64,000 bases of DNA from Mesorhabditis belari (taxonomy: Eukaryota; Nematoda; Chromadorea; Rhabditida; Rhabditidae): positions 1,498,501 to 1,562,500 of the forward strand of contig CAUEEP010000924.1 of the NCBI GenBank assembly GCA_958450365.1, given 5' to 3'. Of the stretch, positions 22,841 to 34,980 are shown in pieces (the first letter of the stretch is position 1; every line of letters begins with the position of its first letter). The notes beneath the pieces are model-generated. The model was not told the DNA's origin, did not search any database, and saw nothing but the letters and a program-made list of their open reading frames with translations. Made by a program: the position numbers and the translations under genes.

Positions 22841-23973
22841 AAGATTGCACAAACCAAAATTCATCACCAAAAAATCCCCAAAATGCATGTAATGAGACTT
22901 CTTAATTTCTTCGTTTCACCATAAATGCTTTTAATTTTTATTTCTAATATTTGTTTTGATCTCCTTAATGTTTATAATAATATTTCCAGTGCGCTGCTGA
23001 GCCGTCCATTTCAGAAAACGCAGGAAAAATGGTGATTTTTGAGGGAGAATACCCATCTGTAGCTTTTATCTTAGCATCAGGAGACGACCATCTTTTTCGA
23101 ATCCACTTATTTTCACTAGACCAACATTAGACTCTCGGTATATTCTTTTTGCTTTTTTTTCATTATTTTCAGCAACAACAGTTCACATCTTTTGAGTCTA
23201 TGGAATTGATTTCATAAATCAACAGATGATGTGTTGCTTCTAAATGTACAGCTTTGATCTACTTTAGAATACCAAATGAACCTTATTAGGCTTAATAGAC
23301 GTGAGAGATAATAATTTTTTTGAAGAATTCAAGGATGAAACGAGCGACTAATTCTTGTACCGTTAATAGTTTAGTCAGAAAATACTAATGAACTTTTTCG
23401 AAAGCGTTTCAAGTATAGATTCTAAAACTAAAAGAATAATCACTTTCCCTTTTCATTTCATGGTTTTTTGTATGAAGAAAGTTTTCGACCGCTTTCAACA
23501 CAATTTCCGACTTGGTTAATCGTTTTCCGTTTAGGACCTGGTTACAGTGAATCATAAGCTCGCCAGAAAACTGATAACGACAAAAAACTGGCGAGCGAAA
23601 GAAAGAAAAACTTGTTGATGGTTTAACTTTTGCAAGAAAAAAATTTTTAATGTTAGACGTGAAATCCTTTCACTACATTTTGAAACTTGACAAGTAATGT
23701 TCAATAAACTGTTAACATGGGTTTTGATTGTTTTCATAGTCTTAAAGTCATACACAAGCATGTTAGTTTGCAACGGTAATTTATCGGTTTGCAGTCAATT
23801 TATGATAATAACAAATGTAAACAGAACATCTCACTTTCTACCAGACATCAGGAAAATACATTTAAACAATTTAAAAGTATTTCATTTCATCAAATGAAAG
23901 ATCAAAAGTTGAGTTGTCAATAAATAACAAATGAACGGCAATGAAAAAGAGATAAATTGAGAGATAAAACGAA

Positions 23974-26900
23974 CTAGTTTGGTAACTGAACGCCCCATTG
24001 TTTTTTTGTAATCAAGTCGATAAGGGTCTCTGTTGTGATTTCCTCAAACTCATCATCTCTTTCTTGCAAACCCTCGTACAAAGTTTCTTGATTTGTTGGG
24101 TCTTGGTTACTTTTCTTGAAACCCTTTATTTCCTTGGATGATTTGTTGTAGAAGAAGCCATTCTCCCCTTTATCACCGAGTTTAACCCATATCTCATTGT
24201 CATTTCTGGTTCGAAGAAAACTCTCAGACCAAAAGTCAAAAGCAAAGTACTTCTCATCGAGATTTTTCAATTCATCAACCAAAGCAGAAGCTTGATCGCC
24301 AGAAGAGTTCATTGATAATAATTTGAATGTTTTCTTAAACATTTTGATCTGGTAATTGAAATCAGCTCGTAGGAGATTCTTAAAAGATTCTTCTTCAGTT
24401 TCAACGTGATCTTGTGTTTCTTGATTGTTTTCGTAATCTTCTTTCATTTCCACGTACTCTTTTTCATACTTTGAGATTCTTTTTTTGATAAATAGAGCCA
24501 TCAAAGCTTGACGACATTTTTGTGAATCTAGGTTTTTGTATGAGTCGTTGTTTGGTAGTGCTGGTTTGAACCACTCAGCCTAAACTTCGAAAAATAACAC
24601 AGTATAAACATGAGAACAGGGTATCCGCCGATCAATATGGTCATAAACGCACACTTCACTTTTAAAGTTTAATAATAACTTAGTGCTGTTTGACCACCCA
24701 TCTGGGAGAAATACTGTACTGGCCAAAAGATTATCACCTCGCGAATTTTTCTCCATCTTTGAAGAGCTATAACTCCGAGCCTTTCCATCGTAGACTGCGA
24801 ATGTTAGTGATTCTGAAAGCTTAAAACGAGCTCTATAAGATGGTATACTTGCTTTTCAAAAATTATTTTAATTTTTGACACATTTTGGGGTATGCAAAAT
24901 AGATTTGAGAAAACAACATTTTCAGAGCTGTTTTTCTTGTTGATGCCGTGCTCTAATCATCTTGAAACCGTGCTTTTTGGAAACAATGTGCAAAATTACC
25001 CCTAAAGCCTTCGATTTGAGTATTTATTGCTGTCTCAAAGTTCATTTAAGCATATGAACTGAGAATTCTCGCATGATGTCTGAAGCCGTGAGACCTGGAT
25101 TCTTTCGAGACTCCCTTACCGATCTTCCGGTCCATTTTGGGTTGGGTCATTCTTAGAACTTTGAGACAGCAATAAATACTCAAATCGAAGGCTTTAGGGG
25201 TAATTTTGCACATTGTTTCCAAAAAGCACGGTTTCAAGATGATTAGAGCACGGCATCAACAAGAAAAACAGCTCTGAAAATGTTGTTTTCTCAAACTCTA
25301 TTTTGCAGACCCCAAAATGTGTCAAAAATGAAAATAATTTTTGAAAAGCAAATATTCCATCTTATAGAGCTCGTTTTAAGCTTTCAGAATCACTAACATT
25401 CGCAGTCTACGATGGAAAGGCTCGGAGTTATAGCTCTTCAAAGATGGAGAAAAATTCGCGAGGTGATAATCTTTTGGCCAGTACTGTCGCTCGAACCAAG
25501 GTTGATCCGAGTGTACAGTTCTAGTATAGTGGCTAGCTTCTTTGTGTTCAAAACTTTAACTCCAAGTGCATAATCTAACAAGAAAGCGCAAGTGAAAAAA
25601 AACGAAAATTTACTGCTAGCTGTGCAGTGACGTCTAGCTGTGCAGTGACGTCTAGCTGTGCAGTGTCGTCTTTTTGACCCCAAGAATCATCCATATTGCG
25701 CTGACTCTAAACATAATATGGTCAAATTTTTTAAATTGGATAAAAGTAATGTCAATTGTGTATCAACAAAAAAGGTACATCAAAAGCTTCTTGTAAGCTT
25801 ATCAAAATTGAATCATTGTTGATTCCATTGATAAACCAGGAAAAGTCATCGCTGACAACACTAAAAGTTAACATGTAAAGCAAAGCTTCGCTTTGTAACC
25901 TTGAGGAAAAATTTGTGAAAATTTCTTGGATTATATCTGGCGATTGCTGGAAAACACCCTGAACTTCTGTTGCGAGAGACGCAATGTCGCGGCCGAGAAA
26001 GCTGAATATAAATGCTTACCAACAAATATACTGTCACACCTCATCAGTGACCACCTCGATAGTGAACTAATCTGTTTCGTGACCGGACATACATGATGCA
26101 AAAATACACCTAACTACCTATGTAGTGAGGCAACCATGACAATGTTCGAATTTCTCAGAATCTCTTTCATAGGTCACTAACGCGGCGGCACTGTACTACC
26201 GTAAATACTCTAATAGAAGCGCATGCGCTTCTAATTTTTCGCTATCCTTTTTCGGACTCCCCAAAAAAATCACATAAGGGGTGTGGCGAATAGCCACTAA
26301 AAGTTAACTCTGACAGCCTAAAAATTGGAAAAATATTGAGGAAATCGGTGCGCCTTCATTTTATTTCGCGCCCCAAATCATTTATTGTTTTGTAGCTTGT
26401 TAGCTGAGTATCTTGTGTTAAAGCCTATATAAGGCAACTGTTGTTCATTTTTTTTTGTTATCTTTCATTTTGTTTTTTCTGCTTTCCTCAGATTTTGTGT
26501 GAAAGTTGTGTCCTAATTAGGACGAAATTGCTTCTGTTCTTATCGTCACTTTAATTCAATTGTCGATATTGTGTGAAAGTTGCTCAAGTGAGAGCCCAAA
26601 GATTCCGAATCAATCGGCTATTGAATAAAGTGCTTTTTTTAGTTCAAGAGAGATCAGATATCTCAAAACAAGAAATAACGTGTCTTGAGTGAAGAGTACC
26701 AAGCACAAAAAGAATATTTCTTTACAAGGGGGACCATATACTATTTTTTAAAAAAACCTTTTAAAATCAATCTAGCTTGGTTGGAAATCTTCTAAAACAA
26801 ACGAAAAACATGGTTAAAACAAGTAAATTTTTTTTCAGCCTTGATCCCTGGAGGTCGGATCCTCGAAAATGATATGGGTCCCCCTTTTAATTTTTTTTTT

Positions 26901-28850
26901 AGATCCTTTTAAATTTTACTGCCAAACCTTCTAGGTTATACATATGGCCCATATACACCATTCTACACTTTTCAGCGAAACTCTTTTTCAAAAGTAGTGC
27001 TTTTTGGGCGACCAATTTTGTATGGGGAGGGTGCGCTTCTATTAGAGTATTTACGGTAGGAATTTCTTTTTTTGTAACAAACCTTTCCACTATATGATTT
27101 AGGATGAGATGAAGCTTTTTGAAATCTTTTTTTAAATCCTAAAACTTGGCGGTAAAACACTTCTTAATGTTGCTAATCTTACATTCTGATATTTCTCCGG
27201 ACTGGCTTGTAAATATTGTTTGGCCAACTCAAAATCGCAGAGTTTCAAAGCTGGGATTCGCTTCGGATTTTCCGAAGCTTCTTTTTTTGTGAGTATGCTA
27301 AAAGAAAAGTTGGGTATAAGTTCAACAGTATAGTATAAGTTCAACAAACTTGTTAAGTTGAATGTCTCCGTGCACAACTCTGTTTTTGATCAGAGATTGC
27401 ATGATACGAAACAAGTAATAGGTCCATGAGATTATTGTCGGTAAACCGAAATTGTATTGTTCGAGGACTAAATTTCCAGGTTAGCAAACAGCTACTAAAA
27501 TTAATAAGCACTAATTATGTTCTATCTGTAACGTCATGGTATGCAAAATATTAGGTTGGCGACATTGAAATTTCGTTCTTCAGCAACAACAAAATTTATT
27601 TGTAAAAATCAACTAGAAACAATTAGCAACAATATATTCCCCACAGCTATCAATAATATTTTTCCATCTTTGACGCAAATTATAAATTCCCTCTTGAAAG
27701 AATTGTGTTGGTTTTGATTGAAAGAAAGCAGAGACCTATTTTTTGATGTCGTCAATGTTCTGAAACTTGTGGCCTTCGAGTGAATGTCGCATACTTCGAA
27801 ATAAATGGTAGTCAGACGAGGAAATATCTGAACTATAAGGCGGATGAACTAGATGTTCCCAGCTCTTGCGTAATTTTGGCAACGTGGCAACGGGCATTGT
27901 CGTGTAATAATCGCACTGTTGTCGGATCGATTCCTTTTGAGCAAAGCGCCGCGTCCACGCGATCTAGTGGTTAAACGTCAAGATTTGCATTAACAGTCTG
28001 ATCAGAAATTAACACTTTGAAATGAACCAGGCCTCGGGTATTCCACCAAACCGACAGCATAACTTTCTTTCCGTGAAAATCGGGTTTAGGTATTGGCTTT
28101 GGAATTTCACCCGGGTCGAGCCATTGTCTTTTCCTTGTTATATTTTCATAATGAATCCATTTCTCATCAGAAGTTAAAATTGAATCCCAAAATCGTACAG
28201 CATACAGATGCGAAGTCGATATTTGAGGTCGTCTAGCATCTAAAAGATTTTTATATTAAAATTCTTCAATTGGAAATAAGGAAAAGACGCGTAATAAAGC
28301 ACCATAATTATACCTTTAAAACAGAAGAGATTGCAGAATCACAATATACACAGTGTTAAAACCCATAAAGAGATGCGCAAATGAAATTTCAATGTCGCCA
28401 ACCTAATAATCTCTAGAGATTATGACCGACCAAATGTTGCATGGTTAAACTCAATTCCATGTACCTTTTTTCAAATCCTGATCACATTTTTCCATCAAGA
28501 TGACAAATCTTTTTGTTTGATCCAGACCCCATTCTAAATTTCCAATATATTCAACAATCTCCGGTGAATTCTTCGGAATTCTAGCCATGATTTCAGCTTC
28601 GTTTTTTAGTTTCAAGACTTTCTCGGCGATTTTCTTGACATTTGCTTCTCTCGGGAATTTGGCAGCATACTCCAGAGGTGAGTGATCTCTAAAAATTTTT
28701 TTAAAACTGGTTTTTTTACAAAATCTAATTCGATTTGAAAGCTTTACCTGTATTTTATAGTGATTGAACGAACTAAGCCAACTCCGCCTTGTCCAAGCGT
28801 TTCTCCCATTCCAAATATTCGCTTCTCAAAATGTAGTAGCCAAGCTTGAT
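23974..28850 (-). CDS. K4: divergent kinase-like gene interrupted by transposons
   Basis: Read leftward. An exon ending at 28748 has GETLGQGGVGLVRS (glycine loop); exon 28688-28465 has YAAKFP (Lys) and LKNEAEIM (Glu helix); exon 27467-27350 ends in VVHGDIQLN, continuing in phase into 27297-27183 (NILTKKE...LKLCDFELAKQYL). HGD replaces HRD and DFE replaces DFG, so magnesium binding may be altered. Further leftward, 26001-25752 (GRDIASLATEVQGVFQQSP) and 24579-23974 (a 200-residue charged last exon with KCRQALMALF) are open exons of the same strand that may complete the C-lobe and tail; their joining is not proven. A mariner (27551), a TIR element (26199) and a MITE (24713) lie in the gaps. The start codon is uncertain. 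It could be a pseudokinase or a decaying gene. Confidence 0.55.
24713..25487. mobile_element. Foldback MITE, CAGTACTGGCCAAAAG ends
   Basis: Two ~320-bp arms are reverse complements (GGCCAAAAGATTATCACCTC at 24721, mirrored at 25461-25480) with a short centre near 25,100. The ends resemble Tc1-like termini. No transposase. Exact target duplication not clear. Confidence 0.85.
25614..25676. repeat. 18-bp tandem repeat, three units
   Basis: Unit TAGCTGTGCAGTGACGTC repeated three times, the last slightly diverged. Confidence 0.8.
26199..27056. mobile_element. Non-autonomous element with CCGTAAATACTCTAATAG ends
   Basis: An 858-bp element with inverted ends CCGTAAATACTCTAATAGAA, flanked by TA. The inside is non-coding as far as I can see. 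Larger relative of the 299-bp MITE at 22375. It lies between K4 exons. Confidence 0.82.
27551..28406 (-). mobile_element. Mariner element, internally decayed
   Basis: Inverted ends TTAGGTTGGCGACATTGAAA at 27551 and 28387-28406, flanked by TA. The minus strand holds the C-terminal part of a mariner transposase: SDEKWIHYEN (first catalytic Asp) and PKPDFHGKKVMLSVWWN are clear, followed by broken frames. The N-terminal helix-turn-helix region is missing. It sits in the K4 intron between the Glu-helix exon and the catalytic-loop exon. Confidence 0.85.
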
Positions 28851-29055
28851 TTATATACAAATCAGATTCAGTAATGTTATTAAAAAAAATTAGAGAAAGC
28901 TTCTTAGCAGGAGAAAAATTTGAAACGTCTTATCAAATTTTTCTCCTGCTGTCTCCTTATCTGTCTTTGGTAACAGTTCACCCAATTCTAAAGCCGCACT
29001 ATCGCAAGGCCTTTTTTCCATAATACAAAAAAAAAACTAACAATAAACTTTTTTA

Positions 29056-29392
29056 CAAAAAAGTTTATTGTTAGTCTAAAATTAGCTATAAAATTCAGAT
29101 AACACACAAAAGCGATATCTATAGTGCTGGAATCGTGCTGTGGGAACTCTGCGAAAGAAGGTCAAATTTGATTGGAGACTCGGCAATTTTCGGTGACTTT
29201 TAGGAAGCCATTTCAATTTGTCGATAACGTGTTTAATGCTTTATTAGAAGAGCTTGACGTCAAGAACGAAAAATTGAAAAAGCTTACAGCTAGGTAAATT
29301 TGTGAATAATGTGTAAATTTAGACTGAAAACAGCCTGTAATTTTTGTTTTCAGTTGTGCCAACCATGTTCCAGAAAAACGCCCAAGCGCTTC
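29056..29392 (+). pseudogene. Duplicated K2 kinase exons 5-7
   Basis: Almost identical to 32528-32868: it includes the SDIYSAGIVLWELCER exon, the next exon and its intron, and CANHVPEKRPSAS, then diverges. It is preceded by a hairpin (AATAAACTTTTTTACAAAAA and its complement, 29041-29075). No upstream kinase exons adjoin it, so it is a partial segmental copy. Confidence 0.85.
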
Positions 29393-29518
29393 TGGCTCGA
29401 CTTCTGGAGAAACCCACAAAGGGTCGCTGAGAAAGTTGAGAAGCTACAAGAGATGAAATTTCCAGAAATCGATTAGTTTCAGGAAAATAGTCATGTAGAT
29501 AGTTAAAAATCTAAAGTT

Positions 29519-29865
29519 ATGGCTCAATTTCAAATGAAGATTTCAGATCTGAAAATCTGGGAGGAAACCGAGTGGCCAATCATCAAGAAGCGTCAAAAGA
29601 AGGAAGCAAAGCAGCAACAAATGTAAGTGTAACTCATTGTAGTCTTATAATTAGCTAAAAGCCTTTAAGACTTAACTAAAATTGTTATCTGAAGGAATTT
29701 ATCCAACTTTTAACACTTTCAGGCAAAAGGACAACAACGTCAGTGTTCACACCGCTCGCCCACCCACTCCCACCATCGATTGGCCATTGAAGTGAGTTGA
29801 CTTTGACCAAGGAATTTCAATGTCAAAAGAGTTTGGTTTTATCTAGAGCTGTTAAGAGATATTAG
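29519..29865 (+). CDS. Possible small charged protein (63 residues)
   Basis: Three exons fit by phase: 29519-29622 (MAQFQMKISDLKIWEETEWP, then a basic Lys/Gln run), 29723-29791 (SVHTARPPTPTIDWPLK) and 29847-29865 (ends TAG). Donors GTAAGT and GTGAGT and acceptors TTTCAG and ATCTAG are good. Not recognised. It follows the duplicated kinase exons and may belong to a longer transcript. Confidence 0.4.
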
Positions 29866-29899
29866 AAAATCTGCTTCAGCGCGCACTCTTGGTCGATCA

Positions 29900-30443
29900 C
29901 CGCTTGCAGGAATCTCATGTTGGTCACTCGTTTCTGCTGGGTGCCATCGGATTGGGAGTACCGCCAAGATCGTTGCCACATTGCAATTCGGCCAGTTGTT
30001 TACCGAATTCGGAACGACAAAGGTACTTCAGGCTGGCCCCAGTCTCACACGCAAAGCAGCCGGTCACTTTCCATCAAATGACACGCCGACACATCCACTT
30101 GTGTCTGCGCCTTCAATCCATTGACCTTGACTTGAATGGTGGATGAGCCTTTGGCTTGCACTTTGGTCTCGCCGTCCGTCTCCTTGTAGAGATTCTCTCC
30201 AATCAATTGTGGCAGAACTCTCGACTCGTCGACCAGGAAACCGTTACCGCGACTCTCGCACAATATCCGGTCATCCGCTAGACGGCAATCAATTTGCTTC
30301 GAGTCGAGTCGGCACTCCTTTGTCAATCCCGCAGCATTCTCTTTGTCTGGGCAGACGAATAATCGGGCTGCCTGGATTTCACTTTCCGACAGGATTCTTG
30401 TCCTTTCGTTCGTTTTCGCAAAAGTCCTGAGGAGAAGAGTCAA
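29900..30443 (-). pseudogene. Env-like glycoprotein fragment (phlebovirus G2-like), broken
   Basis: A G+C-rich minus-strand stretch, open for 133 codons from 30443 to 30045 and continuing in a different frame to about 29,925. The second part has a Gly-Cys-x-x-Cys-x-x-Gly-Ala spacing and further cysteines, recalling the class II fusion glycoproteins of phlebovirus type that nematode retroelements are known to carry. The frame change and the absence of a membrane anchor, gag or pol nearby mark it as a fragment. The assignment rests on cysteine pattern only. Confidence 0.4.
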
Positions 30444-30717
30444 TTATCATGGCCCCGATCTCGATTCCGTCATCTTTGACGGTCTCTCCCGCCTTGACAA
30501 TCGACTTTCCCCCCTCTATAGTCAATCAATTTCTAGTCCTTGTTTCCATTCCCTTCTACTATCTTATCAAATTTTCCTCCTTATCTGTCTTTGGTAACAG
30601 AGGCGTCATTGGTTTTTTTGCGACTCACTCACGGGAAAGAACCGAACTGTAAAGCCAAGAACTTTTCTCCATAATATTTTTATTTTCCATCGATTTCAAA
30701 ATCTTCAACTTTTTACA

Positions 30718-33700
30718 ATGACATCAATAGCTGAAAGAAGAAAACAATTCTTGGCCAAAAAAAGAAGAAAAGCGGCTGACAACGACGATGATCAAGAGAA
30801 GTTGATTGCAATCACCGAGAATTATTCGGTTTATACAAAATCGTATGTTTCAATAGTTTTTTGTTAACCAAAAAGCACAACAAAACTTTTATCATAAAGA
30901 AAAAAATTCACGTTTTTTTTTTCAAAGCTTGTTCACTGTGCAGTGCGTGAGAGAGTACCGATGGGGCAATGATTATTTAGATATTTATTCCGAATCTAGC
31001 ACAATATTAATCTAGCGAGAAAATACAATAAATAGAATCAATAGTTAGTTCAGTGTTTCAAAGCCAAAGAAAAGCAATACAAAGTGGGCTCCGTTCCCTT
31101 TTATCATGCAAACGATCTTTAGAGGAAGGACAAGAGAATCCGAGATATTCAAAATCAAAACATCAAATAAGATTTCACAGAAAAGAGCTACTTTTCTGCA
31201 CATTCACTAACAACATCAACAAGCATTGAGTGTAGCAACTTAATGCAACAATACTAACAAGGGAATGGACTCAGCTCAAAGTTCGGAATCGACTGGAAAC
31301 ACAGTGCATAACGTCGGCAATGGCGAACAAAATGCCGCAAAAATTAGCCGCTAATAGCCACGGAATCTCGGAAAAAAAAAGAAATCTGGCATGCAAAATC
31401 AGGATTCAAAACTGATTCCTTTATAACGCTTCTCTCGCTGCCGGCCCAAGGTGGCCTCGTGGCCTAGTGGATAAAGGCTTAGGGCTGTGATACGGCGGTC
31501 GTATTTCTGCCCGGGTTCAAATCCGGCCAAATGAAAATGAAAGTAGCTTTAGTCTCTTTTCTCGTTTTCCCTGTTGAAAACTTGTATCGCAGAGCATCCC
31601 ATAGGCAAAAATGTTAAATTTATTTTATTCTATTAAAATTTAGTTTGCCTTAAAAACGAAATAGTTCCAAGAATCGCAAGAAAAAAAGCCAAAAAAGTTT
31701 TGTATGTGGGCGGAATTGAACGTGAGGGCAAAAATATGACCGCCGTTTCACAGACTAAGCCACGAGGCAACTTTTGACCCGCAGCGAGCGAAACCTTATA
31801 AAGGAATCAGTTTTGAATCCCGGTTTTGAATCCCGTTTTGTTTTGAATCACGATCATGCCAGATTTCTCGCGTTTCCGTGGCTATTAGCGGCTAGTTTTT
31901 GCGGTATTTTGTTCGCCATTGCCGATTCTACGTTATGCACTGTGTTTCCAGTCGATTCCGAACTTTGAGCTGAGACCATTCCCTTGTAAACATCATTTAG
32001 TGGACAAATGGTGAAACATTTTCACAAAGAAAGTTTGAAAGCTCTTCAAAAAGAGATGGAAATCCTGAGAAGTTTGGAGCACAAAAATATCGTGAAATTC
32101 TATGCCACCGATGATTCAGCATTTAAAATTGTGATGGAACGTTACGAGAAGGGCTCTCTTCAAAAACGTATGAATTAACCAGTTTTTAACGGATCAATAT
32201 TCAAACATTATATATTTTCAGTTGTCCATGAGCCCATGTATACGTATACGATGACAACATTGACTGTTTGGATGAAAGAAATTCTTTCCGCTCTCGAATA
32301 TCTTCAAACAAAAAATATTGTTCATGCCGATATTAAGCCAGAAAAGTTTGTTGCATACGTTTGCGCTAAACTACTTTTCACAGTATTTTTCTAACGGATT
32401 GCTTTTCGTTGAAGATTGGCGATTTTGGATCCGCTTTTTATTACAATAAAGGGGAAAACTCTACAATAACCTCAGAATTGGACAAAAACATTGGATCTCC
32501 AAGTCCGGCAGTTTCCCCAAATGAGGTACAAAAAAGTTTATTGTTAGTCTAAAATTAGCTATAAAACTCAGATAACACACAAAAGCGATATCTATAGTGC
32601 TGGAATCGTGCTGTGGGAACTCTGCGAAAGAAGGTCAAATTTGATTGGAGTCTCGGCAATTTTCGGTGACTTTTAGGAGGCCATTTCAATTTGTCGATAA
32701 CGTGTTTAATGCTTTATTAGAAGAGCTTGACGTCAAGAACGAAAAATTGAAAAAGCTTACAGCTAGGTAAATTTGTGAATAATGTGTAAATTCAGACTGA
32801 AAACAGCCTGTAATTTTTGTTTTCAGTTGTGCCAACCATGTTCCAGAAAAACGCCCAAGCGCTTCTGAGGCCTTAGAAGTTTTACAAGAGATCGAAAATG
32901 TAAAAGTTTGCCCCAGCATCAAAACGCTTTTATTGTTAAATGAAAATTGACCACTAAGATGCAAATGATTAAATTTTGAATGAAAAAGTTACCTTTAAAA
33001 GTGATCTCCAAAAATCCATAAGCACCATTTCTTTTTCAGGTCTACGACAAATTTTCTTTTCTACCAGAATTCAAACAAGACGAAACACAGTTGATACGAC
33101 CGATCGGTTTTGATGGTACGAATAGCAGGGTTCCCGTAAATAAATCGGGTCTTCATGGGGATCAACTGTTAATACAAATGGAGTCAACAGAAGCAATAGC
33201 TCCAAGTTTTCAGTTTTCTTTGAACGATACTTCATTTATTAAAAATCTGCTATCAGAAAGATCAAGAACTGATGAGGAGCCGAATCAAGTTAACATCGAA
33301 ACTCAGACAGGATTGTTTTGGCAAAACCTTAACTCAAGAATGAAAAATCCAAAAGAGATGCCATCCGACAGAGTGACAATTGACCAAATTTTGGGTCGGT
33401 TAAAAAAAAATGGAATGGTAACGAACAGAAGTAGAAGCTCATCATCCACCGGATCAAACTCCTCCGATGGCTTCCCTCAAAAGCCTCGACCTATTAAAAT
33501 AAAGCCAGATTTCCAAGTTCAAGAAGTTCGTTTCGAAGAACTGTCAAGCTTGTGCTCAAAGCCTAAATTTCAAGAACAAACTACAGCATTTCTCAAAAGT
33601 TTCCTACTCTTGGCCTCTTGTACAATGTTGGAAATATTACCTCCATTGATCCAAAGAATGAACGCGTGTTTGGAAAAACTTGCCGAACTTCTTGAGATAT

Positions 33701-34533
33701 TTGAATGGCCCGCTTATTTGAAAGTTTTCTTGAATGTGAACACTGGAGAAGAATGGTATTATTTTGGAGAAACCCCTTGTGAGAACATCCCGTTTCATCA
33801 ACACATTCTCATGCGAAAAAGCGATTGGAAAGTGAAGGTTCTGTTTGGTGTTTGGGAGGGTAAAACAACTCTTGTGATAGAAAACAAATATCATATAAAA
33901 CAGCAGAAGTTGCAATTGATGGGCTGTGAGTGGATCACACATGAGTGGATTGTTGATCAAATCAGAACATTGCAGCTAAAACGCGACACTCTAATTGGCT
34001 TATTGCTCAAAGACGAACGGGATACGCATGCTTTTGAAGCCAATGGTTCAATGATTTGGCGGACAGATGATGCTGGTGCCGTAGACATGGTGTTAATGCT
34101 TGCTTTTATAACAGCGCCAAAAGAGACGTTGTTGAGTTATTACGGTTGTTCTAAAGAAAATCTCGCTTCATATGAAGGGTTCTTTGAAAAACTTGCTTTC
34201 AATCAGCTCATAAATGACGAAGCAATTAGCCACCTTTGCAGTAATTGGAATATTTCTCCTAATCACATTTTCCCGGTTTCTGATAAAAGGCTAGAGCCTT
34301 TAGAGCTTAGGGCATGTCCTGGTTCTAACAGTGAACTTTATTTTTTCATCGAATCTCCTATTCAAAGCTATGAAGGAAAAGTGGCATGCTTTACAGGAAA
34401 TTTCAAGTTTCAAGAAATCACAGTCTCAAAAGAGACTAGGGAAAGTTTTGTTGAAAAGGCAGTCGATGTTAGTAAGCTGGACAAGATTTTAGAGAAAAAG
34501 TTGAAACCTTTCCCATTGGCTATTACAGCTTGA
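30718..34533 (+). CDS. K2: divergent Ser/Thr-type kinase with a 500-residue unknown tail
   Basis: Eight exons join without a frame break: 30718-30842, 32001-32167, 32222-32345, 32384-32525, 32572-32633, 32677-32766, 32827-32899 and 33040-34533, giving 758 residues. The kinase domain ends near 261: Lys47 (QMVKHFH), HKNIVKFY, HADIKPEN with Asp134, DFG at 152-154, SDIYSAGIVLWELCE, CANHVPEKRPSA. The glycine loop is degenerate (ITENYSVYTKS, no glycine before the Lys strand) and HAD replaces HRD. The tail starts with IRPIGFDG, as in K1, then has a Ser-rich patch (RSRSSSSTGSNSS) and ~330 residues of mixed, probably folded sequence with no recognised domain and no clear membrane helix. A foldback transposon fills most of intron 1. 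The region after the stop shares the K1 3' flank. Confidence 0.88.
31258..31986. mobile_element. Foldback element with TAA target duplication and inverted tRNA-like units
   Basis: Inverted ends CAAGGGAATGGNCTCAGCTC flanked by TAA on both sides. Arms of ~200 bp are followed inward by two head-to-head tRNA-like segments: 31451-31530 has an A-box-like TGGCCTAGTGG and a perfect B box GGTTCAAATCC, and 31690-31780 is its degenerate complement. The three-base TWA duplication points to the PIF/Harbinger group. It lies in K2 intron 1 and ends just before exon 2. A second copy is at 53702-54603. Confidence 0.85.
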
Positions 34534-34671
34534 CGGGCTGCGTTTTTGTTGTATGTTGATTGTGTGTTAATGACTGTTTTTTCTTTTTTGTAGTTTTTCA
34601 GTTTACGTTATAAACATTCCATTTTTCGACTTTCAAAATATATTTAGATAAACACTATTTTAAACGTGAAA

Positions 34672-34980
34672 AATCGGCTCAAAGCTGATGAAAATGACTG
34701 ATCAATATCGTTTTATTCGTTTAAATATTCTAAATAAATAATGATAAAAAATTTGCAAAGCTATTGGCTAAAATCTCAAAAGTTAACAAAACAATAAAGG
34801 CTGACATTTTTTACCTTTATTATTGAATCAAATAAGTGAGGACTTTTGCATATTCAGTGTTACTACTCGTAAACAAAATACCTACTTTCTGGAACGTTTT
34901 CGAAAATGAACACAATTTGGATAGAAATTTTTGCCATTAAATCAAAAAATTTTCAACAATGAGATTCTTTTGTTATTGAT
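34672..34980 (+). repeat. 3' flank shared by K1 and K2 (copy 2)
   Basis: Matches 21966-22320. Here homology resumes about 140 bp after the K2 stop; that first 140 bp is not shared. Confidence 0.85.

Noticed and set aside
31451..31530. Possible functional tRNA gene
   Set aside because: The A and B boxes are good but the T stem has mismatches and the acceptor ends do not pair; it is also embedded in, and repeated within, a foldback element.
33637..33960. 107-codon minus-strand frame
   Set aside because: Antisense of the long last exon of K2.
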